Shown: piece after piece, positions 1-12,419 of the stretch
Numbering within the stretch: the first letter of the stretch is position 1
Layout of the letters: every line of letters starts with the position of its first letter
NCBI RefSeq assembly: GCF_964355755.1
Contig: NC_092676.1
Coordinates: forward strand, 3,888,288 to 3,952,287
Direction: 5' to 3'
Length of the DNA: 64,000 nt
Source of the DNA: Antedon mediterranea
Lineage: Eukaryota; Echinodermata; Crinoidea; Comatulida; Antedonidae
The notes under the pieces: generated by a model
Databases searched by the model: none
Seen by the model: the letters and a program-made list of their open reading frames with translations, nothing else
Told to the model about the DNA's origin: nothing
Made by a program: the position numbers and the translations under genes

Positions 1-571
1 ATATGACACGCAAAACCCACATTAAAAGAATATTGAATCGGCTATCCAATAACTAAGCTAACCGCCGAACCAAATCCAAGGAGGAGCAATAACCTAAAAT
101 ACTCAATAAAAGGTTAACCATGTCATATTGGATAAAAAGAAACAGGCCTACATTTTCTTCGATGACAGGTCATAAAAAAAAAAATAAGTGAATTCAAAAA
201 TAATATTTTATAGTGGGGAATAATATTGCAAAATAAACTGTGGTACTTTAAACTGGCGTTTCTATCTCTACGATCAAGTGTGCGCCTGCGCAAAAATAGT
301 ATATATTTTGTAATCTGAACATTTTTTATGTCAATGCTAAAAAATGTGAAGTTGCAAAATTAATGTCATTAATATTTTGTGCAAAAATAATTATCCCATC
401 ATAACAATTAGATATCTAATTTTAAAAAGTAAAATATGTAAACAAATTTGCGTCAACCTCATTTCATAATTTAGGACCAGAATTGAATCTTAGTTTCATA
501 AATGGAACATGGATTGTGCGTGAATTTTATAAATTACATTTGGAACGTAGCTGACGAATAGCTAACAAAAT
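1..571. other. no gene recognised
   Basis: AT-rich sequence without a supported coding region or named repeat. Confidence 0.6.
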
Positions 572-702
572 ATTAAGCTCTGTCTACACTATCGAACTTT
601 ATGTGACAAAGAATGTGAAGTGCCCATATATGAACATGATGACATCATATCACTACCATATTTGGGCACATCACATATTTGATAGTGTAGACAGAGCTTT
701 AG
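572..702. mobile_element. MITE family A, copy 1
   Basis: Short palindromic element. The TIR begins AAGCTCTGTCTACACTATC and the other end is its reverse complement (GATAGTGTAGACAGAGCTTT). The interior carries paired CCATATATG and CATATTTGGGCACATCAC blocks around GACATCATA. It has no coding capacity. Flanks are TTAA/TTTA-like, so the target duplication could be TTAA or TA. Confidence 0.85.
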
Positions 703-1168
703 AAATTGTTGAGGGCAGCAAACTATTAACATATTTAAACATAAAAGTGGAAATTTGAAGTTTTATCGTATTTTTGGAATATTTATTTTTGTTTTTAAGA
801 GGTTCTGGGGGTGAATCAAATCCATCCTCTCTAATTGCGTGTGAACACAACTTATTACAATTCAATCTCAAATTGAATCTGCATTAAAAACAGATTACTG
901 ATTCTGCTTTAAAAGTCAAGAACATTTAAAACAATTTTATGCACCAATTACCGTGTAAACCACTACCATCACATGTATGTATTTTTAATGATACATTTTG
1001 TTTAATGTATTCTTATCTATTTTTAATTACATTTATATTATAAATCAGGTATCAAGGTGACTGTAAAGTCAAGCTAAGTTAAGCTTCGGAAATGGGGCGC
1101 GGAAAGAGGCAATTGCCTGAATATCCATACGCGGTTCTAACTCGTTAACGTTCTGTTGCACACCGTAA

Positions 1169-1820
1169 AGCACTGTCTACACTATCGAACTTTTAGACTT
1201 GCCCCAAGTCTGTATTATAAATATGTTGATTATAAATTGTAGGCATTTGGATGTTCTAACTTTTAAACACCTTGCATCCAAAACTGATAGTGGAAAGCAT
1301 TGTATCCCAACCAGATTTATTCGTTTGTGGAATACACTACCGGTCAATATTAAAGACGTCTTTGTTTGCGGAAAAGAAATACTAATGGACCACTAAAAAT
1401 ACTATGCCTCTCTAATGTATACAATTATGGTATTAATATTACATATATTTACATTGTTTTATGTTTTAATGTATGCTTTGAGTGCTGGTGTGGCACGCCT
1501 TATGGCGACAGTGGTCCTTTGACCTCTTTTGCCACTCCTTGGCACACTCAAAGTTTATGTGTTATTTTAATTTTGCTATTAAAATTAATAAAATAAAAAA
1601 TTTCGAGGCTTTTTGATGTTTGTCTGAAATACAAGTAGTATATGTATGAAACGCCATATGTGCCAAAATATTTATCTTTTTACTAATGTTAAGTCAAAAC
1701 TGGAACATAAAGTTTGATGATGTCATAGCACTAGCACTACCATATCTGGGTATATCACTACCATAGTTGGGCACATCACACGTTTTTGGTCAAATTAGTT
1801 TGATAGTGTAAATGGAGCTT
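1169..1820. mobile_element. MITE family A, copy 2, split by LINE and other repeat sequence
   Basis: The left end is at 1169-1195 (CACTGTCTACACTATCGAAC). The right half is at about 1715-1820, with CACTACCATA, GGGCACATCACAC and TTTGATAGTGTAAATGGAGC. Between them lie the LINE remnant and one copy of the GAAACGCCATATGTGCCAAA repeat (about 1600-1690). Confidence 0.55.
1199..1595 (+). mobile_element. LINE 3'-end remnant (C-terminal RT-ORF tail plus 3' UTR)
   Basis: The 65-aa frame at 1199-1396 reads HCIPTRFIRLWNTLPVNIK, the typical WN.LP..I tail of non-LTR retrotransposon ORF2. It is followed by a GC-rich hairpin-like 3' UTR (GGCACGCCTTATGGCGACAG and GCCACTCCTTGGCAC) and an A-rich end. It lies between two separated MITE-A ends (1169-1195 and about 1715-1820), so the insertion is nested. 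Confidence 0.6.
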
Positions 1821-2628
1821 TGGCTATCGAACGTTGCGCGTTCGTCAAATATGTATTACTGTGACGTCACACATGTTAATGTACGCTGAAACATCTTGGT
1901 TTGTATGTCATTAAAAACAAGCATTTGCTCCTCATTTTTGCTGTTGATTATAATTTTCCAAAATGTTGATGTCCATGAGTATTGCCATTTTATTAGTTGA
2001 ATAATTCCATCGTCTTTAAGTTGTTACACGTTAATGAGCATGCGTGAAAATTGCTTATAGGAGACGATTACACTCGTCATTTTCTACAATACAATTTTAG
2101 CACTTTATTTTGCCGAAGGGAACTCAATCTGGATTGGAAGTCGCTTTCACCTGCTCTCCATCTACTCTCTTGACAACGTTCAATACATTTCTACATAAAA
2201 TGCATTTCTATTTATATCTAGTCTTAATATCTATATATATAGGGCTATTCGTACGACGTATATAAGAAATGTAAAAAAGGTGTCAAACTTGTGCATAATT
2301 TATTATTAACATATATCACAAGTTAATTTGACCTTTGACTTTTGTATTTGTATTATTATTTACTTGCATTCTAGGAATATTTTATTTTTAGTTGAGCTTG
2401 AGGCTGTAGGCTACTATCATTCTAATTACCATTCCTAGGTACGCATTGAAATACAATTATACGGCATACAAAATACTATTGTATTGTTCAAATAAATAAT
2501 CATCTTCCAACATAGTGGATTCAACGTTGTTTATAGTTACCATAGTAATGTTTCACCCAACATGCGAATGATTATTAAAATGAGTATATATACTTATCGA
2601 AAAATAATGAAAAGGGTTCTATCGCTCA

Positions 2629-2747
2629 AGCTTGCTTGTTTCCATTTGGTTTGTGGACACATGATGCAACTCAATCTTGCTTCGTGATTGGTCAACTTAC
2701 TTGCGCGTAGGTCCTTTCGTTGTGTTCTAGTGGGAACAAAGCTTAAA
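2629..2747. mobile_element. MITE family C copy
   Basis: Opens CAAGCTTGCTTGTTTCCATT and ends GTTGTGTTCTAGTGGGAACA, with internal GTGATTGGTCAACTTACTTG. Divergent. Confidence 0.65.
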
Positions 2748-3489
2748 GTTGTTCTTCTCAGTGGACTATAGACTTAAGCACTATAGGGGATGGCTTTTAT
2801 TGCCTGGGCTCTTATTTCTTTCAACTTGTCAGTTGTAATACCGTTACTAACACAAGTTGTTTTTGTTTGTTTTTTTAAGAGATGTATCTGGCCAAAGAAA
2901 ACGTTGAAAATACTGTATATCGATAGGCAAAATGAGTTGAGCAAAACTTTGACGTGCCATTTTGAAGATGCATTTTTTTCCGATTATTTCTATGCCAGCC
3001 TCAGTATCAGTTTACGGTGTTTGGTGGCACTTGCATTCGCTTCAGACTCAAAGTGAGTGCACATTAAATATAAAATCTTTACAAAAAAAAAAAAACAAGA
3101 CAAATTTAGATTGTAGATACAGGCCTAGTTTTGACGTCTGTAAGTGTTATGTGTACGCGGCTTTTATCATTGTCGGTGTCCTTTGAATAGATCACTTGCA
3201 CATTAATCATTGAACTTGTGTAAATATACGAATCAAACAAAATGACGAAGAGCATTAACATTCTATAAAGAATAAACTATCAGAATCTATCACGTTTTGG
3301 CCACTGCGTCGAATATATAAATAAAGTGTTTTAAAACTAACGTCTAAAATAGAAATTTTAATAGTGAAATATGTAAATTATCAGCCTAAAATAAAATACT
3401 GTAAAAGGTTAAATATTCATCTTTTTATCCATTTTTTTGTAATTAAAGAATACAATACCAGAGAACTTATCACCCCATGTCCTCTGCAT

Positions 3490-3625
3490 CGAAAGTGTTC
3501 GAAAACATAGTGAAGTAAAATCGTGTACAAGATGAAATAGTAAGGCAAATTACTGAAACAATGACAATGCTGTGGGTATTAGTGGCTGGATCTCAATGGA
3601 GACACAAACTAAAATAAGCAAAAAG
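3490..3625. repeat. dispersed repeat, first of two related copies
   Basis: GCAAATTACTGAAACAATGA, then GTGGCTGGATCTCAATGGAG and AATAAGCA match 23442-23520. Family unknown. Confidence 0.6.
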
Positions 3626-4011
3626 CTCAATCAAAACGATAAAGTAAAACAGACAGAAAAAGTAGCAGAACTTTCTGGCAACACTAGCTTTTCATCGGTG
3701 CAAGTCTTTTATTTATTCTTTTATTTTATTGTAATTTTTGACTACTTTATTCGTGTCTTTTTTTATGTTGGTGATTTTTAAAATAGAATACTCTAATTAT
3801 ATTATTGTTATTAGTTAAACTTTCCTTTAATTTAGAATTGTCTAGAAGTACCCGAAGGCAAACCATTTAGGCCTAAATTTGGTTGTTGTTTATGTTGATA
3901 TAAACCTTCTTCGCGAATATTTTTCTAGATATTTTGAAAGATAACGCGCGCGTATGACGTACCAGGAAGTATCAGTTTCTGTACGCGCAGGTAAACATTC
4001 TGGCACTAAAC

Positions 4012-4091
4012 CTCCACTACTTCATATCCATATATGGGCACATCACATTTGTTGTTGTCTCATAAAGTTTGATAGTGTAGACAGAGCTTTA
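4012..4091. mobile_element. MITE family A, right half only
   Basis: CCATATATGGGCACATCACA is followed by CATAAAGTTTGATAGTGTAG and ACAGAGCTTTA; the left half is missing. Confidence 0.75.
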
Positions 4092-4507
4092 TAGACAACA
4101 ACTAATGAGTTGTAAACTAACTTAATATCAAACAGCATCATTGACCAAAATAACTACTTAAATTAGCTCAAATAGTAAGTTATGAAACAACACAACATGT
4201 AATAAACGTCAAATTTGTTCAAGGATAAGTATTATGAATGATTTACCACAATAAACAGATGTTTATTTTGATGCCCAAAACCCTAAATTTAAAAACGGTG
4301 AATTGAATTCCCTCACTCAATCTTTTGATTGACACCATTCTCCACATCCCTGATGATTTAAATGAAGAATAAAAATGATGACAAAAATAACGTGATGGTA
4401 TATTTGTATACGAATCGTATTGATAACTTGCATCAAGGACAATGTAATAATTCTTAGCATGCGATTGTTTTTAAACGCGACATCACGTTTTCAACGATTT
4501 AAATTTC

Positions 4508-4770
4508 GCCACAAGAAGACAGACAAGTTGACGCGCGCATAGAAATAATGATGAAATAACACATCTGATACGCGCGCGCGATTTCAAATATCGTCGCTAA
4601 CGCCACACAAGGAGACAGACAAGTTGACGCGCGCCTAAATATAATGATGAATCACACATTTGTTACACCCAATTTCAAAAATCGTTGCTAACGTCACAAG
4701 GAGACAGACAAGTTGACGCGCGCCTAAAAATAATGATGACATCACAAATCCGGTACGCGCGCGCTTCCAC
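4508..4770. repeat. CpG-rich tandem repeat, about 92-bp unit, three copies
   Basis: Starts at about 4508, 4602 and 4693 with G(C/T)CACA...GGAGACAGACAAGTTGACGC. The first and third units contain GTACGCGCGCGC-type alternating purine-pyrimidine runs; the second has lost this. Confidence 0.9.
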
Positions 4771-5088
4771 CTTTTCTGTGTATAAATATACGCACTACTT
4801 TTGTTTACCCTTGGGGGATTGTGTGAATGGTGTCACTGTTACCGCAATAATTGGAATTTTGTCTAACGCTATAAATGTGTTTAACCAGTAAAACAAACCG
4901 AGATATTACTTTTTGTACACATTTTTCGCCACCTTCCGCCAAGTTCGTAAATTACGCTAATGTCATACACCACTTAACACCCACAGTGTTATCGATATGT
5001 TTATGATGATACTATTTGGTAAGAAAAAACAAAGAATAGACGCTTATGCATTATTACGTCACTTTTAAATTCCCGCGTAGGCCTGGAG

Positions 5089-5830
5089 TTAAAGATGTAT
5101 TGTCCCACAAAAACATGAAAAATGAAGATTTTTTAATAGGTTTCGATAAGACCATTTCGTAGGCTTAATAGTCATAGTCATATATACTTTATTGTCCATT
5201 TAAAAAAAAAACAGAAATGTGATTTGAAAACTGGCAAAATACAAAAATATAAATATAAAATACAAATTACAAAAACACACACAAAAAGTTAAGAGGCTAC
5301 AAATTGTTAAAATTAGATAAATATTATTATTATTTTTTGTATTATATGATTTATTATTATATTGCTCTAACGATGATTTAAATTTTATATAAAAGCATTA
5401 AAAATACATGCGTGAGCTATAAAAATAAACAAAAGCGGTTACATTTTATCTTTGTACTCTGGAGTTATATAAGTGTATAGCATTAGTTACAAACGAGCAC
5501 CTAAACCGTTTTGTTTTGGTATTAAGTGCACGGAGTCTTATGCCAGAATTCATGAGGGCAAATTGTTTGTGAAGAGGATGTGTTTCATCATCAATGATAC
5601 TTTTTAGTTTTTTTAATAAAGTTAATCACCTTCGTGGGAAAAAAATAAAAGGGTTAAATTCAACCAAAAACCAATTGACTTCCAGTCAACTTGACTATTT
5701 TTTGCTTTAAACAGTTTTTCAGGTATATAATTTTTCTTTCGATCCAATTTTTTGTCAAAGTGACTATTAACTAAGTAACTATTTATGTGACATTAAAATA
5801 GCATATTCAACAAAACATTTAAAATAATTA
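5089..5830. mobile_element. MITE family D copy interrupted by another repeat
   Basis: The left end is at 5089-5160 (AAAGATGTATTGTCCCACAA). The right part is at about 5620-5825, with AAGTTAATCACCTTCGTGGG, CAACTTGACTATTTTTTGCT and TTTTTGTCAAAGTGACTATT. The middle (about 5165-5615) includes TATACTTTATTGTCCATTTA, which resembles the repeat at 40207-40270. Confidence 0.7.
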
Positions 5831-8489
5831 TTTTTAATAAGACAATTAACGCCCCCAACGATTTACTATGATTATATACCAAATACAAAATGTGGACGTT
5901 TGCCATTTCCATTTAAATATTCTGTAAAAGTTCATTGATAAACGATTTAAACTTTGGCCTTAGACTTTAATAATTCTAATAAAATAATGCAATATGGTAA
6001 TATTGTTGTATCTTTAAAATTAGTCCCCAGTGAAAAAAAAAATGGTTTGAATTCGAAATATTCCTCCCACTCGTTACTGGTATGTACATAAATACAATGA
6101 CATATCGTTTTATGCATACATAATGTGGTATTACAAATATCTGTTCTATAACATCTCTCTTCTTCATTTTAATCAAGAATACTAATTAAAAATTAATGAT
6201 CATAAATTATTTATTATTATAATTAGATCGTACATTTTGAAAAATTATATTATTTTGTTGATCATTGTTTAATATTCATTAAATAGGCCTAATTGGAATT
6301 TGTAATGCAATATGTAAGATTTCGAATGTCAGAGATTTACATGTCGTGTTTTTTTTTATAATATCGATGGTAACATTTAACTTATGGGCCGGTTCAGACT
6401 TGTTTACCCCGGGTAAGAACGTATAATGGTGCTAATTTAAACTGTATTTCGTTACTTCTTGCACGAAATTGTTCACACGTCAAAATAGGTAAACGTCGCT
6501 GCTTACGTCTGCTTTATTTCCCGCGTCAATTCGATTTCGTTTCCGGTTTGTTTGTATTGGAGCAAGTCCATGATTAAAACATGGACCTATACATTTACAA
6601 GGTCCATGATTGGAGTAATGTATAATGTGATTAGATACAATGTATAGTTAGTTCGCAGCAGTTTATCAACATCCAAACAAAGTTAAATATGGCTAAATTA
6701 TATCATACGATAATTACTTGATACAACTTTAAACGGATCCCAGTGAGTGAACGTACCATCACTGTATAGGCCTACTTAAGCGTGGTTCCCACTAGAACGC
6801 AACGCAGCGACGTATCGACGCAAAATGTTGTATTGCGTAATCACAAGTGGGAACCGACGACGCAATAGTGCTGCAAATATCGTAGGTTTGATTTCACGCA
6901 TGTGGGGGCAAACGCAATGATTGGAAGGGCATTTTCTTACGTTGCGTCGCTAGTGGGAAGCAAGCCGTGTACTGTATTTGTACGGTCATGTTATGTGTTA
7001 TTCCTTAGACGCTATATACCGTTGATTAGTATAGATGAACATGTGATGTGCACTGTGCGGGAGTCTCTTTAAACATCGAGCCAAGATGACGAATGTATTT
7101 TTAGGCAGGTGTTAATAAAGTAAGCGATAGCTTTCAATGTAACTATAAGAAATGCCGTTGTATTAAAATACCCCCTACTCACCCATTACATTACACAAAT
7201 TGCATAAATCCGATATCGTAATTGATTTAATGCAGCAAATATTGTATTACCCTACGAGGTGTCATTTATGTTATATCATATCTAATACATATATAAAATT
7301 CAGATCACTTTTCATATTATATCATTTCTATCAGTAAATATTGTATCGCTAACATGGAATATTCCCACTCTATAGCCTGCTAATATATATTTCAATATTT
7401 AAAGTATCACTCCGTATGTGATGATATTTCTTCTTTTAAGTCTGCAAGTTAAAGGAATCAGCATCCACATCTTAACCACCCTCCCCCTCACCTTTCACCT
7501 CCCCCAGCCCCCGGGATCAAGCTTAATCTTTTATAATAAAATGTCATGACGTCATAGCCAATTAATTATTACGTTTTAAAAACAGGAAGAAAGCTTGCTT
7601 ATTATATTACAAATAAAATAGATCGTGTGAACGCACACTTAATCTTATATGCGTACGTGCACGTATTATACAATATTTCTACGCATGCGTACAATAATAC
7701 ATACTATAATATCAACATTTGTACGCGCGCGTCGTGTTATGGTAATTCATAAATACCATTATGATAGTAAACCCATTAAAACGTAACTTAATATTGATAA
7801 ATGTTTTGATATAGGTTAACTTAATACTTTGTACTTGTTAACGTATATCTTGGAAAATATAGTTTGTGTTAGTGTCCATGTCACGTGCTTACATTTCATT
7901 CTGCGTTTCGAAGAATTGTGATATGTGTCATTTATAAGAAAGGCCTCACGTATCTTTCAAAAGCTATCATTGGTCTATTTTTAATATGTATAACATTTCA
8001 AAACGATTATTTTTGGATGGAAAATGTGGGTGTAGAACTGAACATTAGACCAATATGAAATTTGATATCAATATTATTTACAGTGAGACAATTTGGGATT
8101 TAACGGAGTACTACGCGCATGCTCACATAACAATTGATTCTGTGATAACTTCACCTACCTTAATTTTATAGTTTTCGTGGAAAATTGTCTCCTAAAGGGT
8201 AGATCCGGGTTCAAAATTTCAATTCATTATGAAAAATGAATATAACCTTTCAAAATAAACGATAAAAACCTCATTTATTTTAAAAGCAGAACCAGCGTCG
8301 CGAAATAAGCTCTTTTTAAAAGTGATGTTACTGGAGTTTTCGTAATTATATAAGGTATGAAAGTAACCAAATACAATTTGAATTTAAAAAGAAAAGAAAA
8401 AAAAACTACGTTTATATACTATTTCTATAAAAATGGCATCCGGTTTTACGATTGTAAGTCATTTTTTTATTCATTTTATTACTCTTCTC
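5831..8489. other. intergenic, no gene recognised
   Basis: One family B MITE at 6777-6966; a pyrimidine-rich tract at about 7473-7513; CpG-rich GTACGCGCGCGTCG near 7722. No coding signal. Confidence 0.6.
6777..6966. mobile_element. MITE family B copy (GGTTCCCACTAGAACGCAAC type)
   Basis: The left end is GCGTGGTTCCCACTAGAACG and the right end is TTGCGTCGCTAGTGGGAAGC, its imperfect complement. The interior has GTGGGAACCGACGACGCAAT and TTTGATTTCACGCA. No coding capacity. Confidence 0.82.
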
Positions 8490-8662
8490 GAATAATGAAC
8501 TGGGTTCTGTAAAGTGCACATAGGTTATCAACTATGTACACTGGACCTACGGTTTATAGTCCTGGGACTAGGAGCGAGTCGGCCTCGAACCCATGCCAAT
8601 ATTGTTGGCTCTTTAGGTACGGTACGGCGCCTCTGCCTTAACCGCTCGGCCGTTTGACTCGC
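8490..8662 (-). mobile_element. tRNA-derived SINE (Ser/Leu-type head)
   Basis: Reading the minus strand, an 89-nt head (8662-8574) has acceptor-like ends GCGAGTC and GACTCGC, A box GGCCGAGCGGTTAAGGC and B box GGTTCGAGGCC. No convincing anticodon arm forms. The body (about 8573-8490) contains the complement of GGACCTACGGTTTATAGTCC, shared with 41680-41700. Confidence 0.75.
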
Positions 8663-8741
8663 TAATTTAAATGTTATAACATTATTCAACCATGGAGAAA
8701 TAAGTTATATTCCATGCTTCACTTCAAAAATAATTACACTT

Positions 8742-8800
8742 TATTTACACGAATGTGTTTGATTGTCTATTTACACGAATGTGTTTGATTGTCGTGCACA
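8742..8800. repeat. short tandem repeat, complement of the 9.8-kb array
   Basis: TTTACACGAATGTGTTTGAT is present twice in tandem; its reverse complement matches units at 9795-9948. Confidence 0.75.
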
Positions 8801-9190
8801 TGCGCACTCCACACTGACAACTTGAGCCTTATGTCTTGCAGGCAATTTACTCCCTGTTGCTTCAGTCGTACGCTCATTAAGTACATTTGCTAATTTATAA
8901 AAGAACTAATTTAATTTTAATTAAGTTATAAAAGATATAATATTTAACTAGAACTTACCACCACAGCTTTCAATGTTTAAAGCAGGCTGAAGCCACCGCA
9001 ATCACGTTCTGTAAAAAAAATGACATTGATAGTAAAATACCCACAATGGTACGATAAAACAATTTGATTTAACTCTGATTAAAAGCTGTAGAGAACATCC
9101 CAGTTATTCCAATTATGTAATAGATAATCTGATAACGTCAAAGATCTTTCTCTTAAACATAACGTTAATACATTTTATTCTATTTACAAT

Positions 9191-9552
9191 AGGGCGTTAA
9201 TGATCGACGATAAAAAGATAAATATGCATTTTTCATACCTAAAACAAAGAATTTAAAAAAGTTTTCATTCTAGAACTATAGGATTATCATCTATGCTGCC
9301 TTTGATGAAAATAATATTTCCACACGTCCAATCAAAGGACGTCATGATAGCAATAGTATCGTTACAATACAACAATTTTATTGTTTTTATTGATCATGAC
9401 GTCATTTAATTGGATTTTTAAGAATATTATTTTTATCAAATACAGCGTACATGATTATCCTATAGTTCTAGGATGAAAACTGTTCTAATTTCTTTTATTT
9501 TATCCAAGAAAAATCTATGTTTATCTATTTATCGTCAATCGTGATCGCCATA
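9191..9552. mobile_element. palindromic non-coding element of about 360 bp
   Basis: AGTTTTCATTCTAGAACTAT with AGGATTATCAT at 9260-9291 is matched by ATGATTATCC with TATAGTTCTAGGATGAAAAC at 9452-9480. Outer arms continue with ATCGACGATAAAAAGATAAA and TTTATCTATTTATCGTCAAT. It has typical MITE structure; no relative was seen in the window. Confidence 0.7.
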
Positions 9553-9794
9553 GTGTAAATGGGCCATTAACCAGGGAATCCTGACTTTTAAAAACTTAAC
9601 CCGAATGAAATGTTACAATTACGCTAAACAAACGGGTCAATGCTTCCATACCCGTAGTACAATTTTAAATTGACGGTAATGACTATTTTGTATATTGTAA
9701 TAGCTTATTTTATGCATGAGTACATTAATATACGAATTATAATGGAATGAAACTTGTTGAAATCGCTTTACCTTGTGTGCACTGTGTACGTGTT

Positions 9795-9948
9795 AATAGA
9801 AAATCGCGCACATTCGTGTAAATACACAATTGCGCATATTCGTGTAAATAGACAATCACACACATTCGTGTTAATACACATTCGTGTAAATAGACAATCG
9901 CGCACATTCGTTTTAATAGATCATCACGCACATTCGTGTAAATAAAGT
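9795..9948. repeat. degenerate tandem repeat, about 26-29 bp unit
   Basis: CACATTCGTGTAAATAGACAATCGCG-type units recur about five times. The same words occur inverted at 8740-8800 (TTTACACGAATGTGTTTGAT twice). Confidence 0.85.
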
Positions 9949-10227
9949 TTAGTGATCAATCGTGTACGTTGTTTTTAGAAGGTAAAATAAATGTATAAAT
10001 AGTACAACATGTAGACGTCATCCTAACATTCACGCGCGCGTACAAAAGTGCATAGGCCTTAACAATATGGTTAAGTTATAATTATTTCAGATAAACCATA
10101 CGAAAGTGTGTTTATAGCTATTATGGCCATCTTTTATTTTTATTTTGATTTACAGAATACTTATTCAATAGTGCTTTTTTGGTCTCTGCTGCGCTACTGT
10201 AGGCCTATTAGTCGAATTCAATAGCGT

Positions 10228-10413
10228 AAAGCCCTGTCTATACTATCAAACTAGTTTGGATAAAAACAGTGTGATGTGCCCAAATATGGTAGTGATATGC
10301 CCAAATATGGTAGTGATATGCCCAAATATGGTAGTATTATGACATCATCATGTCCATATATGGGCATATCACATTGTTTTGTCACATAAAGTTTGAGAGT
10401 GTAGACAGAGCAT
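10228..10413. mobile_element. MITE family A, full copy with internal triplication
   Basis: TIRs are GCCCTGTCTATACTATCAAA and GTGTAGACAGAGC. The internal block AAATATGGTAGTGATATGCC occurs two to three times in tandem at 10283-10334, more than in other copies. Confidence 0.85.
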
Positions 10414-10478
10414 AAGATATTGATCTTTACGTTATGGTTTTACTTTGTGTTTTACATTCCACAAAATTTAAACCTACT

Positions 10479-10503
10479 ACCCCAATGTTTAAGACATTGG
10501 GGA
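10479..10503. repeat. short perfect hairpin
   Basis: CCCCAATGT and ACATTGGGG flank a short loop (TTAAG). No associated gene; significance unknown. Confidence 0.6.
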
Positions 10504-11851
10504 CTTTACGAAACATTACGGTTAGGGGAGGACGACGAAGATTCTGTGTTCGCTAGAGCGTAAAATCATAAACAGACGACATAGCCGTTTTACTAGTTAC
10601 GTACGTCATTAATTCTCAATCCCATCAATATTATTTGTATTATTAATAATAAGTCAAATGTGTATTTTGGTTTTTATAAAACGGCTAAATAATGTTGCAA
10701 GGTCAGTAGACTGTACAAGACGCCATGCCTGCGTCTAAGTAGCAACAACTTGTGTTATGGCAGCTGAAACAGCCAAATCTCGCGCGGTTGCTGTCGGACC
10801 CAACATGTACAGACATTCGTATCACAGTTGCATCGACGTATTCAACGCCTTTGTGTTTGTACATTCGTCTATTTGTCTCACTGTTAATTTAAAGTGTGAG
10901 TACTCCCACGGCTGATGGTCAATACGGCATAGTTAGTTTCTAACGCGATTCATCGACTTGTAACGAATTGCTGACGCGTTAGCAGTAAAGGTTTAAAAAA
11001 CACTTGTTGGCAATGAAGCGTTTTGAATAAAACCCTTTTATATACGCGGCGCAATAGCAAAAGTGTATGTATATGTGTATATTTAAAATATATGCGTACA
11101 TTAATAAAATGATTTCTACCGTGTATGCATTTTGCTGCTTACGGCGCCCTATACCGATTTGCCCTAACTTTTGTTAACGTATACTAAGACGCGCTAGAAC
11201 GTAGCCACTCGCACCGACACGTCTTGATTTCTATACTAGACCGTGCGTCGTGTGCAGATTAAAATTACAGTACAGTAGGCCTGACTGACTTTAAAGATGT
11301 CAAATCATTTGTTGGTTACATTTTCTATAACAACGAATGTACATGAAATCCGTCTACACCGAGTGCAACTTTAATGTAAGGAGAATGATCGACGTGGAAC
11401 GGCATTCTAACAGACACATTTCATCGTCGTGTGAATAAGTGTCATTAAGTCACATATAAGTAGTAAGACCTGTCTACACTAGCAATATACACTAATGAAG
11501 ATAACTGTCGTTCGCTATTATATTCACTATTTAATGTCGCAATTTAAATCTATAGAACCAGTAAGTACAAGAACATGATGTTGCTTTGATTAAGGTAATT
11601 ATCATACCATTATTAGATTAATGCGATTTTATAGTACACTGCATGTACAGAGATTTCAATCTGCTTGTGTCGAGCGAAGTTACTAACGACACTTACATAA
11701 CACTAGTCTGGGTTGACTTAATAAATATTTTGGCACATATGGCGTTTCATATGTATATTATTTGAGCTTGTATTTTCAGACAAATATCGAAAGGTTGACT
11801 GGTGGACTAACATAAAAAAGACAATAAATAAATAAACATACACATAAACCT

Positions 11852-11975
11852 GTTGGTTCTCACTTTAGAAACAACGCATGACGTAGGCGCGCCGCAAATA
11901 ATTTGACCAATCACGACGCGGATCATCATCACTTGTGATTGGTCAACTTATTTCGTTGTGCCTACGTCGAAGAAA
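11852..11975. mobile_element. MITE family C copy
   Basis: GTTGGTTCTCACTTTAGAAA is at the left, with central inverted TTGACCAATCAC and GTGATTGGTCAA at about 11909-11946, then CGTTGTGCCTACGTCG at the right. Confidence 0.72.
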
Positions 11976-12309
11976 TAAAAAATATTGAAATTCAACTTAG
12001 CCTATAACTAGTTCCTGTCAAACACATCTTCCATTTTAAGTAACATATATATTTAATAGATTCAATATACAATTTGTTAACACGTCATATGACGCGTGAC
12101 AAGTCCCGCCCCCATGGGTTTTGTACGCGTATCCAGGATGTAATATTATTCCTATAACGTGAGTTCGAGTATTTCATAAAATCGCTGGCAATCGAGTGAA
12201 AAGATTGTGACAGAGCATGTAATATCTATTTAAAATATTTTAAGAGATACATTTGACTAAATGCTTTAGTTTATACCATATTCTAAAATGTTTCCTTCTC
12301 TTGGTTGTT

Positions 12310-12323
12310 GGGGGGGGGGGGGG
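12310..12323. repeat. poly-G run
   Basis: Fourteen consecutive G followed by GAAGGG, with G-quadruplex potential. Run length may be unreliable. Confidence 0.9.
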
Positions 12324-12419
12324 AAGGGTCTAGAACGTATTGCAATACAAGTATGTTGGCGCTATCACTTTTTAAAAAAAGGAAATGACGTATTGCTATT
12401 ATAATCATATCATCATCAT

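Larger units (their letters stand above)
1821..4507. other. intergenic, no gene recognised
   Basis: Apart from the family C MITE (2629-2747), the 3.5-kb dispersed repeat and the half MITE-A at 4012-4091, nothing supported. Frames of 60-90 codons (for example 2790-3056) lack family resemblance. Confidence 0.6.

Noticed and set aside
8574-8662. A functional tRNA-Ser/Leu gene on the minus strand
   Set aside because: Acceptor-like ends and pol III boxes are present, but no anticodon arm forms, and the following sequence matches a SINE body also seen at 41.7 kb.
9795-9948. A CRISPR-like array
   Set aside because: Units are degenerate, contiguous and lack unique spacers; the genome is eukaryotic. 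It is a plain tandem repeat.
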